Positions 11,401-25,766 of a stretch of DNA of 64,000 bases are shown in pieces (the stretch's first letter is position 1; each line of letters opens with the position of its first letter). Under the pieces are notes generated by a model, which worked only from the letters and a program-made list of their open reading frames with translations, was not told the origin of the DNA and searched no databases. Source of the DNA: Podarcis raffonei (Eukaryota; Chordata; Lepidosauria; Squamata; Lacertidae); NCBI RefSeq assembly GCF_027172205.1, contig NC_070614.1, forward strand, positions 35,470,001 to 35,534,000. Direction: 5' to 3'. Position numbers and translations under genes: made by a program.

Positions 11401-14400
11401 GTCAGGAATCCCTTTACCTTTACCTTTATGCTGGTAGTAGGACACCGGGCAGTACTAATAGGGGGAATAGTACATGCAGTGCACTGGATTTAGTAGGGTG
11501 TGTGTTTTGGCTGGCTTTTGGTTTCCTAAGCAGCAACTCTTTTCTTCCTCCAGCTATTCCCCCACTGTGATGGATGGGCACACGTCCCGGGTCTATGCCC
11601 TGACCTTCTTCCCGGAAAATGATGAACGATTTATCTCTGGAGGATGGGATGACACAGTGCAGGTGATGGGGTCTGTGATGTGGGAAGTAGAAGGCTTGGG
11701 TGAGGTGAGGGGCAAAAATGAGTGTTGGTGGGGCTGAATTACTGGGGAATGTGCAATGTGAGTATTCAGGCCCAGCTCCAGAGGGGGTTGGGTCAAGTAA
11801 TTGTTAAGGCCTCAGGAAGCTCAAAGGCATCTTGGAAAAATTCTCTGCTTGCATTCTCTGCATGCACACCTCTTCCAGATTAGGGAGGCCCAAGTCTCCA
11901 CCTCCAGCCCTGGCAAAAAAATCCTGAAACTGGCACCATATTTTAGGGCACACTCTCAATTTCTTGGTGGCACAGCTCCAAATTCCAGCAGGACGTTAGC
12001 ATCTCCCAGAATCCTTTGCAATGTGCAGGAGTTCTGCAGCAAATCAATGGCTCCCAAGTCCTGACTGTTTTCTTTGAAGGCCAGCACTGCGTTCTTTGAA
12101 GGCCAGTGTGAGATGGCCACCTCAGGCAGCAGGTGTTGCGGGGTTGGAAGGAAAATGTTTGGAGGACAGAGCTGTATTTGTCATTTGGTCTGCCCTGTGC
12201 CCTCTAAGCTAACTGGCTGTCCCAGTACCGGTGTGATTCAACCACAAGTCTAGTCAATATCTGTACATGGAAGGGGCGTCATATTTTCCTTTTGCCTCAG
12301 GTGGCAGAATATGTTGGCTTGGCCATGCTGTAGGAAGGAAGTTTAGACACCACTGGCCTTCCTCCCTTGCAGCGGAGGCTGGTCCATTAGGGGAAATGGG
12401 ACACTCTCCTACCAATCTCCTGTACTTTTCTGTGTATAGCATGCCCCCATGTATAAGACACCCCCTATTTTGGGGGACTAAAAATACAGTGGTACCTCGG
12501 GTTACAGACGCTTCAGGTTACAGACTCCTCTAACCCAGAAATAGTACCTCAGGTTAAGAACTTTGCTTCAAGATGAGAACAGAAATCATGCAGCGGCAGC
12601 ACGGTGGCAGCAGGAGGCCCCATTAGCTAAAGTGGTGCTTCAGGTTAAGAACAGTTTCAGGTTAAGAACAGACCTCTGGAATGAATTAAGTTCTTAACCA
12701 GTGGTACCACTGTACAGAAAATGGGGGAGGATTACCGAAATAGGGGAGGATTACCGAAATAGGGGAGGATTACCGAAAACCACGCACCCACCTGACCTAC
12801 GCTAACACTCGTGCAACAGCCTCCTAATATCTGTCCCCTCAGCGGCAGAAACAATCAACAACCAATCGACACCGCCCCTTGCCGAGGCCACCAATAAAAC
12901 GCTGCTGACAATCTCCGGCTCATGACATCAACCAATCCCACGTCCCCACTATGTACTATCCATGCATAAGACGACCCCCTATTTTAATCATATATATTTT
13001 TGTAAAAAACACATAGTCTTATACATGGAAAAGTACGGTAATTCTGCCTTTAGGCAGCGCCCCACCTGTCAGCCTTCCTGCTTACAGCCAGCCCATTGGG
13101 TGACCCTGCCTGTCAACTGCCTCCCCCTCAGTCTCAATGCTCAGCAAGGAAGAGGAGGATGGAGCAAAGCAAACAATAGTTGGCTCTGCTTGACATTAGC
13201 TCTGGTGCCACCTACTGTTGGACTCCCTGTCTTTTGCCCTATCAACAGGCACCAGCAACCCCTGCTTCTCTGTCAGCTTAGGCAAAAGGGAAATGTTATC
13301 AGGCAGATGCTGGAGGGAGAACCCCACCTAACCTCAGTTCTCTGGCTTCTGTCCCCTCAGTTCTGGAGCATGCAGTCATCACATGCCTTACGGTACGCCT
13401 GTGCAGCCACCCCTACTTCCCCCACTGCCCTTCCCCTTCTCACCCTCAATCTTCTCTCACCCTCCCCACCCACCTTCCTGCTTTTTTTTTTTAATCTCCT
13501 CAGCCTTTAATGATTCTTCCCCTCTCTTCTTGCTCTCACCTCCTCCTCCGCACCCTTGCTCCACCTTTGCCACAGGCGCATCTCTGGGCCTCACGTCTGT
13601 GGTGATGCCGTCTCGATAGACAAAACCGGAACACATATCCTGACAGGCTCCTGGAGGAGGAACAACACCTTGCAGGTGAGAACTGGATAAAGAGGTGCTT
13701 TGGAGGTGGCTATATTTTCCCCTGGTGGAGCGAGGAGGGTCCATGGCTCAGTGGCAGAGCATTCGCTTTGCATGCAGAAGGTCCCAGGTTCAATCCCCAG
13801 CCCCTCCAGGTACGGCTGGGAAACCGCTGCCAGTCACTGTTAAGCTAGATGGACCAATGGTCTGCTTTGGGATAAGGAGTTTCCTAAGCAGCTTGAAGGG
13901 GGGAAGATTGATTTATATTTAGGGCAAGTGAAGAAAGGATTAAATATTCTACCTCAGGGTTCTCTTTCCCCAAAACTCAGCCCCCTCAGGTTTGCTAATA
14001 ATTAAAAACTAAGTCAAATCCCACAGGGGGTGTAAAGGTAAAGGGACCCCTGACCATTAGGTCCAGTCATGGCCGACTCTGGGCTTGCAGCGCTGATCTC
14101 GCTTTATTGGCTGAGGGAGCCAGCGTACAGCTTCCGGGTCATGTGGCCAGCATGACTAAGCCGCTTCTGGAAAACCAGAGCAGCACACGGAAACGCCGTT
14201 TACCTTCCCACCGGAGCGGTACCTATTTACCTACTTGCACTTTGATGTGCTTTCGAACTGCTAGGTTGGCAGGAGCAGGGACCGAGCAACGGGAGCTCAC
14301 CCCGTTGTGGGGATTCGAACCGCCGACCTTCTGATCGGCAAGTCCTAGGCTCTGTGGTTTAACCCACAGCACTACCCGCGTCCTTACAGGGGGTGTAGTT

Positions 14401-16013
14401 TGACTTTAATTAGAGATAGTGAGAGATACATTGCTAAAAATAAACTGTGCGTGTGTAAATAATGTATGTGTCTTTTAAAAATGTCGATTTTTTTTTAAGG
14501 GGGTTTAACACAAATGCTACTTTTTACTTCAACCAGATTTGGGAAGCTGAAACTGGCTCCAAGATCATGGACATCCCAGAAGACTTCCGGGGCCACTCGC
14601 AGGTTGAAGACCCTTTTTTGACCCCATTCCTCCCAACCCTTCCTTTGGGCTAAGCATCTTATGTGTTCTCCAGGCCTGGCTCCTCATCACCCAAAGAGAT
14701 CTGGTCATAAAATGTACTAGATTCCTGAGAGGGTCCCCTTTCCCATCTTCTAGTGAGGTGCTAGTGAGGTGCTTGTCCTTCCTGGCAGTATGGCATGGTG
14801 GGACTCAAAATGTTCCCCTTTCTTCATTCTGTACTTCTGCCTGATTCTCTTCTTCCTCCTTCCCCAGATTTATACCTGCCACTTCCTCGGTGTTGACCAT
14901 ATTGTAGCTGGTGGGAGCCGGAATAACTTATGTCGGCTCATTGACAGGAGAATCCTCATGGTATGGTGGCTTAGCTGGGGTCGCTTGTGGGAAACAGCTG
15001 TGGCTCAGTGAGGGAGTAGAGGCATCGTGTGGAGAAGCCCCAAATTCATTACCCTCTGGCGTCTCAAGATCAAGGAAACTGGCATTGTGGGTGATGGGAA
15101 AGGTCTATGCCTGAGATCTTGGAGAGCTGCTATTAATCAGAGAAGACAGTACTGGGTTAGATGGTCAAATGGTGTAGCCCCATCAAAGATGGTCCAGAAG
15201 TTCTTAAACTGTAGTCTGTGGACAAGTGGTGGTCCGCAAGCTCCATCCAGCTGATTTGCTGAGAGTTTCTGGAACAACCAAAAGTATCTGTATTTGGACC
15301 TGCACTTGTTGTTTTTTCTGACATGGAAATTGAGGCCCTTTTGATTGACCAGGATTAATCAAACAGGTCAACAAGACACTGATTTAATGCCTGTGGTTTG
15401 TTTATAATATAATCATCAATATAATGTTGATGATGTTGGCACTGAAGCAAGCAAAAATAAGTGTCCCACTGAGGTTTTCAGCCATTTTCAGGTGGTCTAC
15501 TGAGGGTAAGGTTACCAGACTTTCCGGTGACAGTCCCCGGATTTACAAATCAGTCCCCATACAAAATCCATTGAAGTTGAAAAGTGTCCCCAGATTCATT
15601 GAAAAAAATCTGGTAACCTTAACTGAGGGGGCAGTGTTTTGAGAATCACCAATGGAGGGTACATTTCTGAATACAAGTTTGAGAACCTGCAAGTTGTAAG
15701 CATTTGCCTGGCCTCTATTGGAAACAGGAGGCTGGTCTAGATGCTCCTATGTTCTCAGGTTGCATGACTCAGTGATAGTTGGTTTTTAGAAAGGAGATGG
15801 AAAGGGTTGGTGGGATGCAGGAAGAAGAGATCTGGGGAATAGAGCTTTCTGCCTTCTCTGATGTGTTGTCTTCTCTTGCTTTGCTGCCAGAGCACAGGGG
15901 TACTGAATGACCTGCCTGGAGGTGTCTACAGTACTCATGTCAGCCCCCGTGGGGTCCTAGCTGCTACTTCCAACAATTATTTGTACCTTGCACAGACTCC
16001 ACTGAGACCTTGA
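5464..16013 (+). CDS. WD40-repeat protein, 353 aa, family not recognised
   Basis: Ten coding exons join in phase: 5464-5591, 7665-7749, 8800-8935, 10875-11064, 11554-11662, 13361-13392, 13576-13675, 14537-14602, 14868-14960 and 15891-16013. The total is 1062 bases, ending in TGA. About 40 polar N-terminal residues (start MQPTRRGRMS) precede a series of WD-type blades. Visible repeat signatures are GIRTGTIKVLSV, ATYSGGKVKLWHV, SGGWDDTVQFW, LTGSWRRNNTLQIWE and SNNYLYLAQT, so it is probably one seven-bladed propeller and nothing else. WD40 propellers are binding scaffolds; no partner can be read from the sequence. I do not recognise a mammalian orthologue. X-box-like promoter motifs hint at a ciliary role, but that is inference. 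The start is the first ATG of its exon, and an untranslated first exon near 4.95 kb is likely. The splice chain is well supported; the function is unknown. Confidence 0.8.
5660..6025. repeat. AT-rich dispersed repeat, copy 1 of a family
   Basis: It shares ordered motifs (AAATGCATA, 'aaatttgcactaaaatgctga', 'gaaactga') with 10,205-10,640, 17,310-17,700 and, in reverse, 43,540-43,930. No terminal repeats or coding capacity were seen, so the class is unknown. Confidence 0.5.
6026..6650. other. Intron of the WD40 gene, no recognisable element
   Basis: Unremarkable mixed sequence between the first and second coding exons of the WD40 gene. No exon or repeat could be assigned. Confidence 0.4.
6651..6789. 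mobile_element. hAT-type MITE of the 'actacaactcccatcat' family
   Basis: An imperfect palindrome running from CAGGAGATGCCAAC to its complement, with the characteristic GGGATGATGGGAGTTGTAGT arm. Flanking 8-mers GTCCATCT and GTTCACCT match at six of eight positions, consistent with an old hAT duplication. Related copies are at 7425-7530, 29,185-29,320, 32,690-32,836, 33,700-33,822 and 40,176-40,306. Confidence 0.65.
7425..7530. mobile_element. Diverged copy of the same palindromic MITE family
   Basis: It has the 'gtgccctc' arm, GACTACAATTCCTATCAA and a closing 'agagggca' arm. It is degraded and no target duplication is evident. Confidence 0.5.
8337..8678 (+). mobile_element. Sauria SINE, full length
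   Basis: The tRNA-related head (GGCGCTGTGGGTTAAACCAC, then the B-box-like GGTTTGAATCCCC) is followed by the conserved body and the 3' end 'ggggtccctttaccttta'. The repeated ACCTTT-like 3' end is the recognised hallmark of Sauria SINEs, which are thought to be copied by BovB LINE machinery. Flanks share an imperfect ACACATAGA..ATGGG duplication. It lies in the intron before the third coding exon of the WD40 gene. Confidence 0.9.
9386..9625. mobile_element. Tigger/pogo-like MITE, second subfamily
   Basis: The left end is TA followed by CAGTCAAACC. The interior carries CAACCAATCAGAAGCCGC and 'ttccggaacggattac', as does the element at 45,214-45,451. Its right end meets the next MITE at a shared TA. 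Confidence 0.65.
9628..9853 (-). mobile_element. Tigger/pogo-like MITE
   Basis: The inverted ends CAGTGGTACCTCGGGTTACA and 'tgtaacctgaggtaccactg' are flanked by TA. The interior has the complement of the AGGCCCCATTAGC block. It directly abuts the previous element. Confidence 0.9.
10205..10640. repeat. AT-rich dispersed repeat, copy 2
   Basis: It shares motif order with 5660-6025 and 17,310-17,700: a 'ccaaaatgcatatgctag' block, then 'aggagaaatttgagctaaaataatga', then 'gagagaaaccaaaat'. Class unknown. Confidence 0.5.
11072..11429 (+). mobile_element. Sauria SINE, starts eight bases after a splice donor
   Basis: A full-length copy ending in 'cctttacctttaccttta'. It begins at 11,072, while the fourth coding exon of the WD40 gene ends at 11,064, so only GTATGCT separates the exon from the SINE. 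The donor hexamer GTATGC itself is kept. Confidence 0.9.
12487..12712 (+). mobile_element. Tigger/pogo-like MITE nested in another MITE
   Basis: TA-flanked inverted ends CAGTGGTACCTCGGGTTACA and its complement, with the AGGCCCCATTAGC interior. It lies within the 12,419-13,038 element, so it inserted later. Confidence 0.9.
12723..12778. repeat. 19-bp tandem repeat, three units
   Basis: Three copies of GGGGAGGATTACCGAAATA stand head to tail inside the older MITE. No hairpin or coding sense is evident. Confidence 0.9.
13738..13885 (+). mobile_element. tRNA-derived SINE
   Basis: The A-box-like TGGCTCAGTGGCAGAGCA and B-box-like GGTTCAATCCC are followed by 'ggctgggaaaccgctgccagtcac' and 'ctagatggaccaatgg'. 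It lies in an intron of the WD40 gene and is not a functional tRNA: it lacks a matching acceptor stem. Confidence 0.7.
14032..14387 (-). mobile_element. Sauria SINE, reverse orientation
   Basis: A full-length copy whose AAAGGTAAAGGGACCCCTGA tail lies on the left and whose GGGTTAAACCACAGAGCC head lies on the right. It is flanked by the direct repeat ACAGGGGGTGTA, a clear target duplication. Located in a WD40-gene intron. Confidence 0.92.
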
Positions 16014-17037
16014 GCCCTCCCCTTTCAGATGGCTCAGCTTGAAACTTTCACTACAGAATTATGTCACCAACACCTTCCCATTATGCTGTGCTTCAAATGA
16101 TTGTTGAAACCTTCCCATCATGCTCTGCTGTTTAAGGACATGCTGACACACCCGGCTATCCTCTGATAATTATCCTCTGATAATTCTCTGCTCTTGTGGA
16201 CAAACAAAATCATGGTCTGCCACTGGAGACTGGATGTGGCCATCCCAGCATGCTCTGCTTGCATCAGCAGCTTCTCATCATGCTCTTCTGCTGGTGATGA
16301 ACGCCCACCACGCTTGTAACCGTCTCATCATGCGTTGCTTCTATGGATGCCTTCCTGGTTTGATCCAGTGCCAAGCTCACCATGACGACGTCAGCAGTTT
16401 CGTCTTCCGTGGACCATGTACTAGCAACCACTCTTTGCTCCTAGGGAATTATGACCAGCCTCATCATTTCCCAAGACTTCAGTTACTTTCCCATCATCCT
16501 CTGCAGCAGCTGTGACTAATCGCATCATCCTCTGCTGCTGAGGGCCTGTGGTCTCGTTGACTGCTGCTGTCATGCAGTTCATGGGCTTGTTCCCAGAACT
16601 CTCTGGGGCTTGAAACATTTCCCATAATCCTGTATTGTAAAGAATCATGACAACCTAACAAAAGAAGCCAATCACTCTTTGGGACCATAACCACCTTCCC
16701 AACAGACGCAGAGATGGGTAGCCCTTCGTGTTTCTGCATTGATTTGACATCCCTGCTCAGGGGTTAAAAATGAAAGTACATTTCTTTCTCTCTCTCTCTC
16801 TCTTTTCCCCACATCCCAGTTTGGCTACCCTAAAACACTGCCTTGGTGCCAAATTAAACCATCATGGCTGGGTCTCTGTGTGTGTCCAGGACTCCTGGGT
16901 TCTTTGGGAGAAGAATGGGATCTGGGCCAGACAGGAGTGGGGTAGATAGGGGTTAAGACTGCTGAGTTCTCTGAAAGAGGCCAAGATTTCACCCACAAAA
17001 TTATTTTCCCCAATGGTGTATGTGAAGATATAATAAA
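16014..17037 (+). terminator. 3' untranslated region and poly(A) signals of the WD40 gene
   Basis: After the TGA at 16,013, candidate poly(A) signals are ATTAAA at 16,853-16,858 and AATAAA at 17,032-17,037. Between them and the stop lies a degenerate repeat: the motif CCCATCATGCTCTGC recurs with changes near 16,076, 16,115, 16,241, 16,271, 16,322, 16,488, 16,523 and 16,618. Which signal is used is not known. Confidence 0.5.
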
Positions 17038-17229
17038 GAAGATAGTGCCTCTGGGCATGTGCAGAGTGCATTTCCCTCACCACTTACTAAAAACAGCTCT
17101 CCACCATAGCTTTGGGATCTCATGGAAGATCTCCCAGGCCACAGGAGGTTCCTTAGAGAATCTTAGAAATCCAGTGGCTGAAATTTTCATCCCACAAAAC
17201 ACAAGGCAGAACTGCAAACACAGCCTCGG

Positions 17230-17235
17230 TTTATT
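17230..17235 (-). terminator. Candidate poly(A) signal for the ADP-ribosylhydrolase-like gene
   Basis: The complement reads AATAAA about 0.5 kb after the stop codon. It lies only about 200 bases from the AATAAA of the converging WD40 gene. Confidence 0.4.
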
Positions 17236-17309
17236 CTGTGAAGAACAGTTTTCAGCTTGTTGCAGCTCATGTTCAGGGCCTCTCTCAGGGGCCTGGGATG
17301 CTGGAGCAG

Positions 17310-17700
17310 AAATTAGATTCAGTTCACATTTAAAGACGAAGTTAACAAATTTGCCCTTTCCAAAACAATATGCAAATTGAAAGCTAGCCATCCTTGGACA
17401 TTGGTGCTTCTCCAAATTTTGCAATGCAGTTTTCCATCCAAGTAACATGTACAAGAATGCATATATTAGGGCAAAGTGTACATACAAATGCGGGTGTTAG
17501 TGAAAAGCAACATTACAATAAGGGAAATTGTTTGCAGAAAAATGTGTCTATTGGGGGAAATGACGTGTATCAAGTGAAATTCTCACTAAAACGCTGATTA
17601 ATTTTCACAAGGACTGTGCCATGCACAGATCATAAATTGGTGTGGAAATGAGAAGACCTGAAATTATGATTGAGAAGAAACCAAAATCAACAGATTAGAG
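17310..17700. repeat. AT-rich dispersed repeat, copy 3
   Basis: It shares motif order with 5660-6025 and 10,205-10,640 (ATGCATATATTAGGGCAAAG, 'tctcactaaaacgctgattaatttt', 'gaaaccaaaat'). It ends just before the last exon of the ADP-ribosylhydrolase-like gene. Confidence 0.5.
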
Positions 17701-17736
17701 TCCATCCTTAGATGCTAGAGACAGCATAAAGGTCTT

Positions 17737-22774
<5,038 letters not shown>

Positions 22775-25190
22775 TGCCGTACGGTAGGCTTCTTTGGGGG
22801 GAGCCTGGGGGCTGCCGTGGGAACATGCATAGACAGGTGTGTGTATACTTCATACATACAAACAGCAACAACCAAATAGTCCCCTGACAAAATCTGAATT
22901 CTTCAACCTGTATTAACTGAGTAGCATTTCTTGCTTTGCATAATTCATGCTGCTTATATATGCAGGGGAGGGCTATGCACTGAAGCCATAACCAAGCAAC
23001 CAAGCCCTGAAGGGTCAATCAATAGTTGCCACCAGTGACATTAGGCACAATTGCTATTTCCACAACATCAGTATGACATTTGCGCTGGGTGGGTGGCGGG
23101 GAGGCAGTGCAAAGATGCTGTAGGGATAACGTCTGCTATCGCATGCGCCCAAAAAGGAGGCTTGCTGTGCCTTGAAGACTAATGGGTTTGTGTGACATAC
23201 ATAAGCTTCGATAGACTAAAAGCCCATTACATCGGATGTATGACGTGTTGGCCTCATTGTGGTAGCTGCAGATTTTGGGTAGGGAGGGAGAAAATGGAGC
23301 ATAAAGGGGCTCAAAGGTCACGTAAAGCAAGTATGTGCCGTTTTTAGAGTATTGAACATAGAATCTAACATGCGCTATGAAGAGGTTATGCATTTTGCCT
23401 TGGGGCAAACGCTAAGGCTACAATCCTCTGCATGCTTACTCAGTGGGAAATGAATGGCATATACTTGCACATAAACATGCACAGGATTGCAAAGGGAGAT
23501 GGCCAAAGTCTCCCTGAATGAGACCCATTCCTTGCTTTCCCTCGCTGTCGGATGTTTTGTGGCCTTTTACAAGTGTGCAGTACCAAGATGTCTTATCTTT
23601 ACCTTAAAGAGATGTCAGGAAAAGCACAAATTGGCCAACAATCTGTTATAAACTGTTCAAAACGAGCCTCACAAGCGACCCAACTGCCTGGCAAACTGTG
23701 TGAAATACACGAGGCTTTAAAGTTTTTGCATGGGATCACCACTCTCCCTCCACTGATACATGGATGTGGGCGTGGCCCATTTATCACAACAGCCTTGCAA
23801 TGTAGGGCTAAGCTGGCTTCCTAACTGAAACTCCAGCCTCCGCACTCCCGAGCGACAAATTCCACCTTTTGCCAGCACGTGACTCCATGGCTACCAGCTG
23901 ACCTTAATGAACTAGGCGTTGTGCGAGGCACCTTTTATTCATTTCAGTCGAATGCATCGACGCAGCTACCTGCATTTTTGGACTCTCCTTGATGAGATTC
24001 TCCTGCATTACGGTAGCAAGCAAACTTAACTGCAAAACTTCATGTAAGGGAGCGACATGTTAGTTTCAGGGACCTTTGAGTGGCGCGAATATTACGTTTA
24101 TTACGCCCTGTCCCGTGCGCACGCATCCCCCACCCTCTTGTGCCATTACAAGTATTAGGAAAATAGGGCACTCTTGCAAAAAGCAAGCGGGGGTGGGGCA
24201 GGGGCGCGAAGTGTGGGCACTGGGAAGGGGGCGGGCACGGTTATTGTTTTGCGAGGTGGGGGATCAGTTGCTTACAAGCCTTCCATGCTGGGGGCTGCTG
24301 AGCTTCTCTCGTCCCTTCCAGGCTGGTTCTTGCAACAGGCCCCTGGCCGTCCCCTTCCCCCTCCGGAGGCTGCTGCTGCCTCAGCGCTTTCCAAGCTAAG
24401 CGACACCCAGGTTGTACCCCAGCCAGAGTCCAGTGGGAGGCTCTTAAAGCGAAAGCCCCTCGGCGTGTATTTTCCGCGTGCCTCTCCTGGCGAAGGAGCG
24501 GGTGGGTCAGACTTGTGCCTTTAACCAGGAGTTGCATTTCCCCAGAGCTTAATTCGTTTTTTTTTTGTGTGTTTTTTCTCAGTGCACTGGGCTGTGTAAT
24601 TGAAAAATACAAGAGCGCCTCTTGACCATAAGCAGTGCTTTTTACTGAGTACTAGCCAGGACTAGCGCACCATGGGAGTAGCCAGGATTTGGGGGGGGGG
24701 CAGAACCTCAGATTTGTATTGATTTAGGGGAGGCAGCTCCCCTTCTTGCCCCCGCCCATGTAGCGCACCTAGAGAATGTGGGACTGACATAACGCTAGAA
24801 CATATCAAATGAATTTGGCCACATGTCCATGGAGTCCAAAACTTGGGTCTTTATCAATGGTCAGCCAGAACACACTCAAAAGCTCAAAAGCAGGATGCAT
24901 AATACTGGGAGGTTGCTGTGGTGCTCAGATCCTGATTGCAGATCCCGACCACTGTGAGAACAGTTATGTGCTAGCTGGGTTCTGGCCTTGATCTAACAGA
25001 GCTACTTTTATGTTTTTAAATAACTTCTCTAATGTTGTTTTCAAAAAGGAGTAATGCATGCTGTCTGCATAGGTCATTGCCAGATTTATAGGTGAAGATG
25101 AAGTGTTTATTCTATTTGAGTCAGCTATTGATAGTTGAGCAGATCTAGAAATAACACGCACCCCCCATCATACCATTTTGGGGTTGGATT
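22775..25190. other. Upstream region of the ADP-ribosylhydrolase-like gene
   Basis: A GC-rich patch at about 24,100-24,420 includes GGGGGCGGGC, an Sp1-type GC box, and could be the promoter of the - strand ADP-ribosylhydrolase-like gene with a short 5' exon. 24,815-24,990 resembles a very common lizard repeat that also occurs at 39,205-39,420. A G-run and 'tagccaggatttggggg' near 24,672-24,700 look like the end of a degraded DNA element. No coding exon was found. Confidence 0.4.
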
Positions 25191-25405
25191 CAGTCACATC
25201 CCAGCAAATTCAGGGTACATAGTTACAGTGGATTGGGAGGTCTTGTGCAAGAAACCCACTTCTACAAAAGATTGGGCTTTTTACCATAAGGAAGGTGATT
25301 ACTGGTGAGCAAATGCATTGGAAAGTGTGAGGTGACACTTGCTCTGAGGCAATGTCATTCAGTCTCCCCTCAAATAAATCAGGATGAGTGGTCAACGAAC
25401 CAGAC
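25190..25405 (+). repeat. Diverged dispersed repeat, paired with 28,368-28,572
   Basis: The two stretches share the same series of words in order: 'ggattcagtcacat', 'aaattcaggt', 'tggattgggaggtct', 'ataaggaa' and 'caaataaatcagga'. They are in the same orientation about 3.2 kb apart. Class unknown. Confidence 0.55.
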
Positions 25406-25766
25406 ACTCCTCAAGGCTGGCGCCCTCAGCAGTTCCCTGCGTTGCCTCCTGTTTAATCCAACTCTGTCTCCACCCCACCAGGTTCCAGGCCCTGATGCAC
25501 TCAGAAATAGTCAGTTCAGCCCCACCCCTCCACTGCCATTCAGTACATGCAATGCCCTTCAACACAGTATTAATTCGGAAGCTGGTTTAATGGTCATAAC
25601 ATCCCCCCAGGGAATCCTAGGAATTAAGATATTGCAGGAATGATTTGTCAAGAGACTCTAAGCCCTGTCACAGAGCTACAGTTTCCACATTTACTTGGAT
25701 AACACGGGAAGTTTAAGCTAAATGGGTTTGAAGCCTATTTTGATTTGCAGCAGTGCAGAAATGCAG

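Larger units (their letters stand above)
12419..13038. mobile_element. TA-type MITE with CCGTACTTTTC ends, interrupted by another MITE
   Basis: The right end reads 'tatacatggaaaagtacgg' followed by TA, and the left end is the diverged complement CCTGTACTTTTCTGTGTATA. Inside both ends lies the shared 'gtataagac' and 'ccccctatttt' segment. It is split by the Tigger-like MITE at 12,487-12,712 and contains a 19-bp tandem repeat. Confidence 0.75.

Noticed and set aside
16234-16515. + strand open frame rich in His and Leu (93 codons)
   Set aside because: It is a by-product of the repeated CATCATGCTCTGC motif in the WD40 gene 3' untranslated region.
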